Positions 49,815-59,731 are shown, numbered from the stretch's first letter. The stretch is 64,000 nt of DNA from CBFDCQ01 sp965603355 (GCA_965603355.1 CBFDCQ010000002.1:57425-121424); one strand, 5' to 3'. Numbers and translations are program-made. Notes: generated by a model from the letters alone, not told the origin.

Positions 49815-50486
49815 ATGGTATCCGTGATCATACCGGTCTATAACGAGGAGGCTACGATACAGGACGTTCTGAACAGCTTGCCCGTCACTGACGACCGAGA
49901 AGTGATCGTTGTCGACGGCGGAAGCGCGGACAAGACGGTGGAGCTGGCCAGACCGTTTCAGGTCAGAATCGTTAGTGCCAGCAAGAACAGGGCTCTTCAG
50001 ATGAATGAAGGCGCTGCAGTGGCGAGAGGTAATGTGCTATTGTTCCTGCATGCCGATACCATCCTCGACGATGGCGCGTTGGAGGCAGTTCAAGATTGCG
50101 TTAAAACCGGTTACGTGGGTGGCTGCTTCACCCACAGGATAGATTCTGAGAGGATCATTTACCGTATCATTGAAGCTTCCGGAAACCTGCGTGCGAGACT
50201 GTTTCGGGTTTTCTATGGCGATCAGGGGATATTTGTTCGTAAAGATGTCTTCCTGAGCATAGGAGGATTCGACGACGTACGATTGTTTGAAGATGTTATC
50301 TTCTCCAAGAGGCTGAGAAGGGAAGGTAAGGTCAAGGTGCTGCGCAAGAAAGCGCGCTGCTCTCCAAGGAGATGGGAGAGGCAGGGTGTCGTGAGAGCGA
50401 CGTTGATCAATTGGCTGGTCACAATCGGCTTCGTGCTGGGCATCTCTCCCAGTCGCCTGAAGAGAGTGTATCGGGACGTGCGGTAG
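49815..50486 (+). CDS. Glycosyltransferase family 2, rSAM/selenodomain (arsenosugar) cluster type 2 (TIGR04283)
   Basis: 223 residues. A GT-A fold opens with VSVIIPVYNEEATIQDVL, followed by VIVVDGGSADKTVELA (about 32-47), the DxD motif FLHADTIL (about 77) and YGDQGIFVRKDVFLSIGGF (about 134-152). It is the partner transferase found with ArsS clusters. The C-terminus ends in a hydrophobic segment (ATLINWLVTIGFVLGI) that may tether it to the membrane. A 179-bp stretch without a clear gene follows before gnd; an open frame there is probably not translated. Confidence 0.88.
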   Translation: MVSVIIPVYNEEATIQDVLNSLPVTDDREVIVVDGGSADKTVELARPFQVRIVSASKNRALQMNEGAAVARGNVLLFLHADTILDDGALEAVQDCVKTGYVGGCFTHRIDSERIIYRIIEASGNLRARLFRVFYGDQGIFVRKDVFLSIGGFDDVRLFEDVIFSKRLRREGKVKVLRKKARCSPRRWERQGVVRATLINWLVTIGFVLGISPSRLKRVYRDVR

Positions 50487-50665
50487 CTGGACTCGGAGGA
50501 CGTGGAATATCCGAGCTTAGACAGGTTCTTCCGCGCACAAAGATAGTAGGCGGATTTGAAAGGGCGACCAGGATACAGGTCAACACGGTTTTGCCCGAAG
50601 AGTCTGCCAAGATGCTGAGAGAATGTGAGGAGTGCGAGATTACGGGTCTTTAAAGGGAACAAGCC

Positions 50666-51565
50666 ATGAAAATAGGGTTCGTCGGTTTGGGAAAAATGGG
50701 CGGAAACATGGTCCAGCGACTGTTGGGTGGCGGCCATGAGGTAGTGGCGTTTGACGTGAACGAGGGGGCACGGAAACAGGCGCAGGCAGAGGGCGCAGGA
50801 GTTCTTGACTCGCTTGAAAAGCTGGCCGGCAGTCTGAACTCTCCTCGTACTGTTTGGGTCATGGTGCCAGCAGGGAAACCCACGGAAGAGACGATCGAAA
50901 CGCTCGCATCAATGCTGTCAGAAGGGGATATTCTCATAGACGGCGGAAACTCCAACTTCAGGGACTCGATGAGAAGGGCGCGCGAGCTTGAGAAGAACGG
51001 GATCTCATTCCTTGACGCGGGTACAAGCGGCGGTGTCTGGGGCCTCGAGATCGGTTACTGCATGATGATAGGCGGGGATGAGGCGGCGTTCCTCAAGGTT
51101 GAGCCGGTATTCAAGACGCTCGCCCCTAAGGACGGGTACGCCCATGTTGGACCGATCGGCGCCGGCCATTTCGTCAAGATGGTACATAACGGTATTGAGT
51201 ACGCGTTACTGCAGGCGTACGGCGAAGGGTTCGAGATCATGGATGCGAAGGAGGAGTTCGATCTGGATCTCGCACAGATCGCTCATCTTTGGAACCAGGG
51301 AAGCGTCATACGGTCGTGGCTGTTGGAGCTGGCTGAAAGGGCGTTCCAGAACGATCCTGAGTTGGAGTTGGTTCGCGGCTATGTCGAAGATTCCGGGGAG
51401 GGTCGCTGGACGGTCGCGGAGGCTATCGAGGAGAACGTGCCGGCACCGGTGATTACCCTCTCGCTGCTGGAGCGTTTCCGTTCGCGCCAGGATGATTCAT
51501 TCAGCGCCAAAGTAATTGCCGCGCTGAGAAATGAGTTTGGGGGGCATGCTGTCAAGAAGAAGTAG
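50666..51565 (+). CDS. gnd: 6-phosphogluconate dehydrogenase (decarboxylating), short NAD-type
   Basis: 299 residues, the length of the short GntZ/YqeC-type enzymes rather than the 470-residue E. coli Gnd. Rossmann motif MKIGFVGLGKMGGNMVQRLL ends at VVAFDVNEGARK, where the acidic residue (D, about 32) favours NAD over NADP. IDGGNSNFRDSMRR, FLDAGTSGGVWGLEIGYCMM and FVKMVHNGIEYALLQAYGEG are the substrate and catalytic motifs (K and N near 175). It turns 6-phosphogluconate into ribulose 5-phosphate, which kdsD can use. AAAGGGAAC precedes ATG 50666. tal follows after 23 bp. Confidence 0.92.
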   Translation: MKIGFVGLGKMGGNMVQRLLGGGHEVVAFDVNEGARKQAQAEGAGVLDSLEKLAGSLNSPRTVWVMVPAGKPTEETIETLASMLSEGDILIDGGNSNFRDSMRRARELEKNGISFLDAGTSGGVWGLEIGYCMMIGGDEAAFLKVEPVFKTLAPKDGYAHVGPIGAGHFVKMVHNGIEYALLQAYGEGFEIMDAKEEFDLDLAQIAHLWNQGSVIRSWLLELAERAFQNDPELELVRGYVEDSGEGRWTVAEAIEENVPAPVITLSLLERFRSRQDDSFSAKVIAALRNEFGGHAVKKK

Positions 51566-51588
51566 GCGAATAGAGGGAGGTTGCGTTC

Positions 51589-52717
51589 ATGACAAGGATT
51601 CAAGAGCTGGCGGAGTTTGGTCAGAGCATATGGTTGGACTATATCAGTCGGTCCCTGATTGAAAAAGGAAGGATCAAGGAACTGGTTGAGCTCGGTGTAC
51701 GAGGGATGACTTCCAACCCCTCGATTTTCGATAAGGCGGTCAGTTCCGGATGTGACTATGACGAGCAGATAAGGCGGTTGAAGGAGTCGGGCAAGTCTGA
51801 TTTTGAAATATATGATGACTTGACTGTTCGTGATATCCAGAATGCGGCTGACATACTCAGACCCGTGTATGAGGAGACCAACGGTTTTGACGGCTATGTC
51901 AGCCTCGAGATTAACCCGCATCTGGCGCGCCAGACTGTGGAAACCGTCGAGGAAGGAAAGAGACTGCACGGTAAGGTGGATCGCCCCAACGGCATGTTCA
52001 AGGTACCCTCAACGGACGAGGGATTTGGAGCAATAGAGGCACTTTTTAGCGGAGGGTATTAACGTCAACGTCACGCTCATATTCTCCCAGGAGCAGTATG
52101 TGAAGACGGCACAGGCGTTCCTGAGCGGGATGACTCGTCTCGCCGGCAACGGCGGTGATCTGAGCCGCACCAACTCCGTGGCCAGCGTTTTCGTCAGCCG
52201 CATTGACAGCGTGGTCGACAAGAAGCTTGACGCGTTGATGAAAGCGGAGGGCGATGAGTCGGTGAAGGAACAGCTCCTGTCTCTGAGAGGAAAAGCCGCC
52301 GTCGCAAACTCAGAACTCATTTATCAAAAGTCCCTGGAGATCTTCTCAGGTGAACAGTACAAGGAACTGAAGAAGCAAGGCGCCAACGTCCAGAGGGTCC
52401 TTTGGGGATCTACCGGCACGAAGGACCCCGCATATAGTGACATCAAGTATGTCACGGAGTTGATTGCGAAGAACACCGTCAACACCTTGCCCGAGAAGAC
52501 GCTCGACGCCTTCCTGGACCACGGCTCTGTCGGGGAGGCGGTGACCTCCGACGCGGGAGGCGCGCAGGCGCTGATTGGCAATCTCGGGAGCCTCGGGATT
52601 GACATTAATGAAGTGTGTGCCAGACTCCTGGAGGCTGGCGTTGGCGCGTTTGCGGATTCGTTCGACAACCTTCTGAACACCATAGGAGCAAAGGGAACGG
52701 AAGTCGGCAAGGGATGA
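51589..52717 (+). pseudogene. tal: Transaldolase interrupted by a +1 frameshift
   Basis: The first frame (51589-52062, 157 residues, GGGAGG 8 nt before ATG) holds the N-terminal half: MTSNPSIFDKAVSSG, GYVSLEINPHLARQT and NGMFKVPST. It stops at TAA 52060-52062. The second frame continues the same family from about 52052 (EGINVNVTLIFSQEQY) to 52717, including the Schiff-base lysine region WGSTGTKDPAYSD. One extra G near 52050-52054 (agcggagggt) breaks the gene. The shift is +1, so the TTTTTAG run just before it is not a standard -1 slippery site. It may be a sequencing or assembly error, a real lesion or recoding. Restored, the protein would be about 375 residues of the mycobacterial-type transaldolase family. 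Confidence 0.85.
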
Positions 52718-52796
52718 TAGAAGTTTATGGTCTAACATGGGTAGACGATCTGCGTTGATGATGGACAACGCAACAGGCATGTGGAGTGAACAGGAA

Positions 52797-53792
52797 ATGA
52801 TCTCAACGATGGTTGGCCGTGGAAGGAGGACGCTGTTCTTGACGGTGGTGTTGCTAGTGGCGGCGCTTACGAACAGCCCTCTGTACGGTCAACAGGGAGA
52901 TTTCGATTTATCCCGCAGCAAGGTGGACCTTAGAGAGCTGATGCCTGGCGGACCAGGTAAGGACGGCATTCCCGCGTTGACAAACCCGCGATTCGTCACA
53001 CCTGATCAGGCCCGGTACCTTGCCGAGCAAGAGTTGGTGGTGGGCATATCCTTATCCGGTCAAGACAAGGCCTACCCTATCCGAATCCTGACCCTGCACG
53101 AGATCGTCAACGACGCGGTTGCGGATATCCCCGTGGCAGTGACTTGGTGTCCGCTGACGAGAAGCGCTGTTGTTTTCGATAGGAGACTCGATGGCGAAAC
53201 CCTTGATTTTGGTGTTTCAGGTCTGCTGTACAACAGCAACCTCGTGATGTATGACCGCAACCATGCGTGCCTCTGGCCACAGTTGGCAAAAAGCGCTGTT
53301 ACAGGAAAACTTTCCTCCAAACGGCTGAAAATCTTGCCCTCCCTAGTAGCAACGTGGGGAGAATGGCGAAGAATGCATCCGAATACGTTGATATTGTCGC
53401 CGGATACGGGGTTCCCGATAGACTACAACTACAACCCGTATCTAGGTTATCAGGCAAGCCCTAAGCTCATGTTCCCCGTCAAGGGTTTTGATAATCGCTT
53501 ACCGCCGAAAAGTCTTGTCATCGGCATCAGAATCAAGAACGTGGCAAAGGCCTACCCAATTCAACTTATCAACAGCGTCACGTACCCTCTCGAGGATGCA
53601 GTCGCAGGCATTAGCATAAGGATTCATCCCGGCTTCGGAAACACCGCCTACATCACTGATGCTCAGGGGAATCTATTGCCTGCGACTGTCGCTTATTGGT
53701 TTGCCTGGAGCGCTTTCAACAGGGACACGCTCCTGCACGGCGAAATCTCTTTGCTTCACGAAGGGGAGGAGCAGATCAATGACGGGCGATGA
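52797..53792 (+). CDS. DUF3179 exported protein
   Basis: About 331 residues from ATG 52797, chosen because it gives a clean signal peptide (TLFLTVVLLVAALTNSPLYG). Upstream ATGs at 52737 and 52758 add an unlikely 13-20 residue extension. The DUF3179 domain (about 60-320) shows VTWCPLTRSAVVFDR (Cys in TWCPLT) and IDYNYNPYLGYQASPKLMFP (about 205-224). The family's function is unknown. Its stop overlaps the start of zwf by 14 bp. Its presence between tal and zwf suggests that it belongs to the same operon. Confidence 0.85.
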   Translation: MISTMVGRGRRTLFLTVVLLVAALTNSPLYGQQGDFDLSRSKVDLRELMPGGPGKDGIPALTNPRFVTPDQARYLAEQELVVGISLSGQDKAYPIRILTLHEIVNDAVADIPVAVTWCPLTRSAVVFDRRLDGETLDFGVSGLLYNSNLVMYDRNHACLWPQLAKSAVTGKLSSKRLKILPSLVATWGEWRRMHPNTLILSPDTGFPIDYNYNPYLGYQASPKLMFPVKGFDNRLPPKSLVIGIRIKNVAKAYPIQLINSVTYPLEDAVAGISIRIHPGFGNTAYITDAQGNLLPATVAYWFAWSAFNRDTLLHGEISLLHEGEEQINDGR

Positions 53793-55329
53793 CGCGACGA
53801 TCGTCGAGAGCAGGTTCCTGGAGGCCTGTGAGGTGTCTTTAGAGGATCTCGCCGTCGAACCTTTTACGATGGTAGTGTTCGGTGGAGCCGGCGATCTGAG
53901 TCGAAGGAAACTTCTTCCGACCCTGTTCCACCTCTTCCATGACGAGAAGCTCATAACCGAGTTCGCAATTCTGGGTGTCGGTCTCGATGAATACTCCGAC
54001 GACGAGTACCGCGAACTTGCCGGACAGGCCATCCAGCAGCATGCAGACCAACCTTTGGATTTGAGTTCATGGGGCGAGTTCAGCCAGCACCTGTTCTATC
54101 TGTCGGGGAATCTCAATTCTGACGACACGTATGAACAACTCTGCTCGCGTATCGATGGGCTCGCCTGTTCGACGCAGGATTCCAAGACTAATGTGATCTA
54201 TTATCTGGCAATTCCGCCCGAGGTCGTTCCGGCGGTCGTCGACAAGCTGGCTCAACAGAACTTGTGCAAAGGCTGTTTCAACACGAAGGTGGTCGTCGAG
54301 AAACCTTTCGGGACAGACAGGGCTTCAGCGGTCACTTTAAACCAGCAAATCCTGGAAGCCTTTGACGAAAAGCAGATTTACCGCATCGATCATTACCTGG
54401 GCAAGGAGACAGTACAGAATATCCTCTTTTTCCGTTTTGCCAACAGCATCTTCGAGCCTCTCTGGAACAGGCGGTACGTCGACCATGTTCAGATCACCGT
54501 GGCCGAAGAGTTGGGTGTTGAACACAGGGCCGCCTTCTACGAACAGGCAGGTGTCGTGAGAGACATCGTGCAGAACCACATGATGCAGCTCGTTGCGCTG
54601 GTGGCTATGGAACCGCCGGTCGGTTTCGAGGCGGACCTGATACGCAACGAGAAGGTGAAGGTGTTTCATACAATCCGTTCCATGGACGAGGAGTATATTG
54701 ACAGGTTCACGGTGCGCGGGCAGTACGGTCCCGGGAGGATCGGAGACAGAGAGGTTCCCGGATACAGGCAGGAAGAGGGCGTCTCTCCGGACTCAAACAC
54801 GCCGACATTCTTCGCTGCGAAGCTTTATCTGGACAGTTGGCGTTGGGCGGGCGTGCCCTTTTTCGTTCGTACGGGAAAACGTTTGGCCAAGCGAGTCACC
54901 GAGATCTTCGTGCAATTCAAGCAACCACCATTGAGGTTACTCGGGCGCACTTGTGACATGCTCGAGCCCAACGCTCTCCTGCTGGGCATCCAGCCGCAGG
55001 AGGGAATTTGTCTGCATTTCAGCGTGAAACGCCCCGGAGTGGGTAACCAACCGCATACGGTAGCTATGGATTTCAATTACGCACGATCGTTTGGGACGCA
55101 GACTCATCCTGCCTACGAGCGGTTGCTCATGGACTGTATGAAGGGCGATCTGACACTTTTCGCGCGGCAGGACGGGGTGGAGGCGATGTGGTCCGCGGTC
55201 GATCCGATCATTTCCAGATGGGAGACTGCGCCACAGCCTAGTCTTCCCGACTATGCCGCAGGTACATGGGGACCCAAAGAGGCCGATGAGTTAATGCGGC
55301 GAGAAGGTCGAGAGTGGCGAACATGGTGA
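53779..55329 (+). CDS. zwf: Glucose-6-phosphate 1-dehydrogenase
   Basis: 516 residues from ATG 53779, preceded by GGGGAGGAG; the frame extends upstream but other starts lack this site. The NADP-binding motif is MVVFGGAGDLSRRKLLPTLF (about 31-50). The active-site block is YRIDHYLGKETVQNILFFRF (about 201-220), with the catalytic histidine and lysine, and TVVVEKPFGTD lies before it. It oxidises glucose 6-phosphate to 6-phosphogluconolactone with NADP. It overlaps the upstream gene by 14 bp, and pgl overlaps its stop by 7 bp. Confidence 0.96.
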   Translation: MTGDDATIVESRFLEACEVSLEDLAVEPFTMVVFGGAGDLSRRKLLPTLFHLFHDEKLITEFAILGVGLDEYSDDEYRELAGQAIQQHADQPLDLSSWGEFSQHLFYLSGNLNSDDTYEQLCSRIDGLACSTQDSKTNVIYYLAIPPEVVPAVVDKLAQQNLCKGCFNTKVVVEKPFGTDRASAVTLNQQILEAFDEKQIYRIDHYLGKETVQNILFFRFANSIFEPLWNRRYVDHVQITVAEELGVEHRAAFYEQAGVVRDIVQNHMMQLVALVAMEPPVGFEADLIRNEKVKVFHTIRSMDEEYIDRFTVRGQYGPGRIGDREVPGYRQEEGVSPDSNTPTFFAAKLYLDSWRWAGVPFFVRTGKRLAKRVTEIFVQFKQPPLRLLGRTCDMLEPNALLLGIQPQEGICLHFSVKRPGVGNQPHTVAMDFNYARSFGTQTHPAYERLLMDCMKGDLTLFARQDGVEAMWSAVDPIISRWETAPQPSLPDYAAGTWGPKEADELMRREGREWRTW

Positions 55330-56108
55330 GACTACCGAACGCCAGGCTGGCGTTGAAATGCGGAGAACCGCTCGTTTTCGAGAGCATTGATCAGATATCC
55401 GGGTTCGCCATCAACGAGTGGAAGAAGATTGCCCAAAAAACCGTCATTAGTAAAGGGGGGTTTGCCGTCGCCCTGTCGGGAGGGAGTACTCCGATGCACC
55501 TGTACCGGGAATTGGCCGGATGTGCAGAGCTCCCGTGGGACAGGACCCACGTTTTCCTTGTCGATGAACGGTTTGTGCCGGCGGATCATCCGGACAGCAA
55601 CTATCGGATGGTGAAGACAACCCTGCTGGACGATGTAAGTATCCCGGCAGGCAACGTTCATCCGATACCAGTGGAAGCCGGCAGCGCGGAAGCCGCGGCA
55701 CTCGAGTACGAGGAGGATCTGAAACGCCACTTCCTGTTGGAGGATGGTCAGTGTCCGGGATTTGACCTGATATTGTTGGGAATAGGAGAGGACGGACACA
55801 CGGCGTCCTTGTTCCCCGGCACGGCTTCATTGGATGAGAACGAGCGTCTGGCAATAGCCGTAAGGAGCGAGGACGTACAACAGGCGCGTGTGACCATAAC
55901 ATTTCCGGTGATTAACAACGCGGAAAACGTCATTCTTCTTGCGGTCGGGAAGAACAAGGCTGAGGTTGTCAGGAGGATTCTCGTGGATAAGAGCGGTTCC
56001 ATGCCGGCAGAGCGTGTAGAGCCAGCTTCCGGCAAGCTGCTTTTTCTCCTGAACGAGGCTTCGGGAGTTCATTTGCACGGCGGCACTGTGAGTGGAGAGG
56101 TGGCGTAG
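55323..56108 (+). CDS. pgl: 6-phosphogluconolactonase (DevB/NagB family)
   Basis: About 261 residues from ATG 55323, overlapping the zwf stop by 7 bp; GTG 55314 is an alternative. Motifs are FAVALSGGSTPMHLYREL, FLVDERFVPADHPDSNYRM and LILLGIGEDGHTASLFPGT. It hydrolyses the lactone made by Zwf. The order zwf-pgl, followed by an azoreductase-like gene and pgi, forms a complete entry into the oxidative pentose-phosphate pathway. Confidence 0.93.
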   Translation: MVRLPNARLALKCGEPLVFESIDQISGFAINEWKKIAQKTVISKGGFAVALSGGSTPMHLYRELAGCAELPWDRTHVFLVDERFVPADHPDSNYRMVKTTLLDDVSIPAGNVHPIPVEAGSAEAAALEYEEDLKRHFLLEDGQCPGFDLILLGIGEDGHTASLFPGTASLDENERLAIAVRSEDVQQARVTITFPVINNAENVILLAVGKNKAEVVRRILVDKSGSMPAERVEPASGKLLFLLNEASGVHLHGGTVSGEVA

Positions 56109-56148
56109 CGTACCGGCGCCGGCCGCGCGCACGCCGGAGGATTGAGTG

Positions 56149-56778
56149 ATGAGGAAGTTACTGCATATCGTGGCGGCACCAAGAGGTGAGGAATCCAGAA
56201 CGCTTAAGGTTGCCTCCGCGTTCCTGGAGGGTTTCAGGGAGAAATATCCGGACTGCGAGATCGACGAACTGAACCTTTTCGCTGAACCGCCGCCTCCACT
56301 CACGTTGGGGGTGATAGGCGGCAAGTACGTTCTGCTGGGCGGAGGTGATCTCTCGGGAGAGCTAAAGGATGCCTGGAAGGATGTTGAACGCCACATTGAG
56401 CGCTTCCTCGCTGCGGACGCCTACCTCATCAGCACGCCCATGTGGAACTTCAGCATTCCGTTCGTGTTGAAGCATTATATAGACGTAATCGTGCAGCCGA
56501 AGTACCTTTTCAGGTATACTGAAGCAGGGCCGGAAGGGCTTGTCAAAGGCAAGAAGATGGTTGTAGTCACAAGTCGAGGAGGCGACTACGGCCCCGACAG
56601 CCCGGCCCATGCGTACGATTATCAGGAGCCGTATCTGCGGACGATATTCGGTTACGCAGGAATCACGGACATAACGTTCGTGAACGCTCAGCCGATGGAT
56701 GCCATGGGGCCTGACGTGGCACGCGAGAGGCTTGCGGCGGCAAAGGAAAAGGCAAGACAGACTGCGTCGGAGTTTTAG
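56149..56778 (+). CDS. FMN-dependent NADH-azoreductase / NAD(P)H:quinone reductase family
   Basis: About 209 residues from ATG 56149 (GGAGG 8 nt upstream). The flavodoxin-like fold opens with KLLHIVAAPRGEESRTLKVA and carries the family motif PMWNFSIPFVLKHYIDVIVQ (about 97-116) with VVTSRGGDYGPDSPAHAYDY (about 144-163). It should reduce quinones or azo compounds with NAD(P)H, perhaps to relieve oxidative or arsenical stress. It lies between pgl and pgi, so it shares the pentose-phosphate transcript. The natural substrate is unknown. Confidence 0.85.
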   Translation: MRKLLHIVAAPRGEESRTLKVASAFLEGFREKYPDCEIDELNLFAEPPPPLTLGVIGGKYVLLGGGDLSGELKDAWKDVERHIERFLAADAYLISTPMWNFSIPFVLKHYIDVIVQPKYLFRYTEAGPEGLVKGKKMVVVTSRGGDYGPDSPAHAYDYQEPYLRTIFGYAGITDITFVNAQPMDAMGPDVARERLAAAKEKARQTASEF

Positions 56779-56796
56779 GGAAAGGGTTTGCCTGCT

Positions 56797-58269
56797 ATGG
56801 AACATCTCCAGTTTGATTTCAATAACCTGTTCAGCTTCAACGTCGGCACTAAACATGGCGCGACGGAGAAGCAGCTGCAGAGGATGTTACCGGATATCAG
56901 AAGCGCGCACAGGCACCTGAAGGAAGTCATCGCCGATCCAGCCGGTAGAGTGTGTCTCGGCCTCGAGTGGACTCAGTTGCCTCTGCAAGACAAGGCTGCG
57001 GTAAGGGAGATTCAAGAACTGGCGGACGGGATAGCGAGCAAGTACGACAACGTCATCTCGCTCGGAATCGGCGGCTCATACCTGGGCCTCAAAGCCGCTC
57101 AGGATGCGCTGCGTCCACCTTACTACAACGAGTTCCAGGCACTGCGGGGAAAGCAGCCGAGGATATACTTCGAAGGAAACAACCTTGACCCGACTCCGTT
57201 ACGCGCTCTGTTGCAGAACCTGAACCCGAAGAAGACGTTCGTGGTCGTCATATCCAAGTCGGGGGAGACCACCGAAACCAAGGTGGCCTTGGATGTGGTA
57301 TCCGACTGGTTGAAGAAAGGTGTCGGGAACAAGCACGGTCGCCAGGTTCTGGCTATAACCGACCCGGAAACGGGCGCGCTCCGTAGCACGGTCGAGGAGG
57401 AACAGGCCGAGGACAGGTTGAGTTTCCGGAGTCTGCCGCTGCTCCCGGGCGTCGGCGGCCGCTACTCGGAGTTGAACATGGGGCTGCTGCATCTGGCCAT
57501 CATTGGCGTGAAGGTCCAGCAGGTGCTCGACGGTGCAAAGTCGATGGCGGAGAGGTGCAGTTCGGCTTCCGTCAGCAAGAACCCGGCATACATGTATGCG
57601 GCGCTCCAGACAATACTCTATAAGCAAAAGGGCAAGTCTATCGCTATGATGATGCCGTTTTCGGAAACGCTGAAGTCTACTGCGGATTGGTACGCGCAGC
57701 TCCTTGCCGAGAGCCTCGGTAAGAAGCACCTGCGAAGGATAGAGACGTTGGAAGGGGGTCGTGAACGATGGGTCAGCGACAAACGCTGTATCGTGAATGT
57801 CGGCAGGACCCCCGTGCCGTGCAGAGGCACAAACGATCTACACTCAATTCAACAGAACAACATCGAGGGCGAGAACAACAAGACGGTCACGTTCATTCGT
57901 GTCGAGAAGTTCCGGGAGGACCTGAGAGTACCCGGCAAAAAGGACTTACTGTCCGGAAAGCGTTACTCGGAACTCATCAAGTTGGCCCAGGAGGCAACGG
58001 AGTGGGCGCTCGTCCGCGAGAAGAGACCTAACTGTACGATCATAATGCCGGAGATCACTCCGTTTCTCTGGGGCGAGCTCATCTTCTTCTTTGAGATGGC
58101 CACTGCATTTGAAGGTGAGCTGTTGAACGTGAACGCGTTTGACCAACCCGGCGTGGAGGGTTACAAGGGCTATATGTACCACAAGCTGGGCAAACCCGGG
58201 GTGGCCAAGAGAATCGCTCAGCAAATCGAGAGACATCCACTGAAGAAAAGGGGCAAGTACATTCTGTAA
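56797..58269 (+). CDS. pgi: Glucose-6-phosphate isomerase
   Basis: About 490 residues from ATG 56797; TTG 56788 in the same frame is possible. Motifs are LGIGGSYLGLKAAQDALRPP (about 90-109), VVVISKSGETTETKVALDVV (about 151-170) and PGVGGRYSELNMGLLHLAII (about 223-242), with a C-terminal lysine/histidine region near 450. It interconverts glucose 6-phosphate and fructose 6-phosphate and so balances glycolysis with the pentose-phosphate branch here. It ends 28 bp before the flavoprotein gene. Confidence 0.94.
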   Translation: MEHLQFDFNNLFSFNVGTKHGATEKQLQRMLPDIRSAHRHLKEVIADPAGRVCLGLEWTQLPLQDKAAVREIQELADGIASKYDNVISLGIGGSYLGLKAAQDALRPPYYNEFQALRGKQPRIYFEGNNLDPTPLRALLQNLNPKKTFVVVISKSGETTETKVALDVVSDWLKKGVGNKHGRQVLAITDPETGALRSTVEEEQAEDRLSFRSLPLLPGVGGRYSELNMGLLHLAIIGVKVQQVLDGAKSMAERCSSASVSKNPAYMYAALQTILYKQKGKSIAMMMPFSETLKSTADWYAQLLAESLGKKHLRRIETLEGGRERWVSDKRCIVNVGRTPVPCRGTNDLHSIQQNNIEGENNKTVTFIRVEKFREDLRVPGKKDLLSGKRYSELIKLAQEATEWALVREKRPNCTIIMPEITPFLWGELIFFFEMATAFEGELLNVNAFDQPGVEGYKGYMYHKLGKPGVAKRIAQQIERHPLKKRGKYIL

Positions 58270-58297
58270 TATGGGGGCGATTAAGCAGGAGGGTGCA

Positions 58298-59731
58298 ATG
58301 GGGAATCCGGAATTTGACATCGTTGCAATAGGTGGGGGAGCCGGCGGTCTTTTCGCTGCGAGCGTCGCGAACGCACTGGGGGCCAAGACCTGTATTGTTG
58401 AGAAGACGCGACTGGGCGGCGACTGCACATGGTTCGGGTGTATGCCGTCCAAGGCGCTCCTCAAATCGGCCGCCGTGGCGGACTGCCTGAACAAGTCTGC
58501 CGAGTTCGGCCTGGGACTTCCCGACGATTTCGCGGTCGATACCAGCAACGTGATGTCGCACGTGAAGGACGTGGTCAATGAAATAGCCACTCACCATCCT
58601 GCGGAGGTCTTCGAGGAAAGAGGGATCAAGGTCGCGTTCGGTCCCCCTGAGTTCGTGGATGAACACACCGTGAAGGTTAGCGATGTGAGTATTACCGCGA
58701 GGAAGTTCATCATTTGCACAGGTTCCCATCCGGTGATTCCACCGATTAACGGGCTTGACAGCGTGGATTGTCTCACGAACGAGAACGTGTTCGATCTCGA
58801 GACATTACCTCGAGACCTAATAGTGCTGGGAGCCGGTCCAATCGGGATCGAACTATCACAAGCCCTTAACAGACTCGGAGTGCGAATTTGGCTTGTAGAA
58901 ATGATGGGCCGTATTCTACCCAGAGAAGATGAGGAGATGGCCCGCGTGTTGGCTGAGAAACTCAAGGAAGAAGGAATCCAGGTTCTGACCGGCAAGAAGG
59001 CGACAAGATTCGCCAGGAGAAACGGGAGAGTTTATGCGATTCTGGAAGGTAAGGATGCCAGCAAGGAGGAGATCTCGGCCGAGAACGTTCTCGTCGCCGT
59101 CGGCAGAGCGCCCAATGTAGAAGGGCTTTGCCTGGATAAGGCCGGCGTCGAGTACGCGAAGACAGGTATCAAGGTTAACGCATATCTGCAAACCACGAAC
59201 AAGTCCATTTTCGCATGTGGAGATATAGTTGGGCCGTACTTTTTCAGCCACGTCGCGGCCTATCAGGCTGGGGTTGCAGTTCGCAACGCCTTGTTCAAGA
59301 GGTTGGCGTGGCAGAAGGTCAACTACAGCAACGTAGCATGGGCGACCTTCACCGATCCGGAACTCGCTCGTCTGGGATTGACCGAGGAGGAGGCGAAGGA
59401 GCAGCATCCAGACGTGCGCGTGTACAAGACTGACTACACCAGCTCCGACCGGGCAATTACCGACCGACACAAGGAAGGTTTGATCAAGGTGATCCTGGAT
59501 AAGAAAGGGCGCATTCTCGGAGCGCATGTCGTCGGTGCACAGGCGGGTGAGATTATTCAAGGGCTCATCGTCGCGAAAGCTAACAAGATACCTCTGGCAA
59601 AGCTTTCCGGAGCACTGTACATATACCCCACATTGTCCGAGCTGGTGAAGAAGACCGCCGGCAAGGCCTTTGTGGAAAAAGCGAACAACCCGCTTGTAAA
59701 GTTCATACTCAGAGTGATGAAAGCATTTTGA
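58298..59731 (+). CDS. Mercuric-reductase/dihydrolipoamide-dehydrogenase-like flavoprotein
   Basis: About 477 residues from ATG 58298, which follows AGGAGGG. The FAD motif IVAIGGGAGGLFAASVANAL, the redox-active disulfide GGDCTWFGCMPSKALLKSA (about 42-60), the NAD(P) motif LIVLGAGPIGIELSQALNRL and VLVAVGRAPNVEGL are all present. The C-terminus lacks the vicinal cysteine pair of MerA and the metal-binding N-terminal domain, so it is unlikely to reduce mercury. In ArsS clusters a flavoprotein of this kind lies next to, or fused with, a VTT membrane protein, as here (next gene). It could pass electrons to a membrane partner. Confidence 0.88.
   Translation: MGNPEFDIVAIGGGAGGLFAASVANALGAKTCIVEKTRLGGDCTWFGCMPSKALLKSAAVADCLNKSAEFGLGLPDDFAVDTSNVMSHVKDVVNEIATHHPAEVFEERGIKVAFGPPEFVDEHTVKVSDVSITARKFIICTGSHPVIPPINGLDSVDCLTNENVFDLETLPRDLIVLGAGPIGIELSQALNRLGVRIWLVEMMGRILPREDEEMARVLAEKLKEEGIQVLTGKKATRFARRNGRVYAILEGKDASKEEISAENVLVAVGRAPNVEGLCLDKAGVEYAKTGIKVNAYLQTTNKSIFACGDIVGPYFFSHVAAYQAGVAVRNALFKRLAWQKVNYSNVAWATFTDPELARLGLTEEEAKEQHPDVRVYKTDYTSSDRAITDRHKEGLIKVILDKKGRILGAHVVGAQAGEIIQGLIVAKANKIPLAKLSGALYIYPTLSELVKKTAGKAFVEKANNPLVKFILRVMKAF

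Noticed and set aside
52043..52050. TTTTTAG run as a programmed -1 slippery site in tal
   Set aside because: Joining the two tal frames needs a +1, not -1, shift, and the heptamer pattern is not the standard X-XXY-YYZ in the zero frame.
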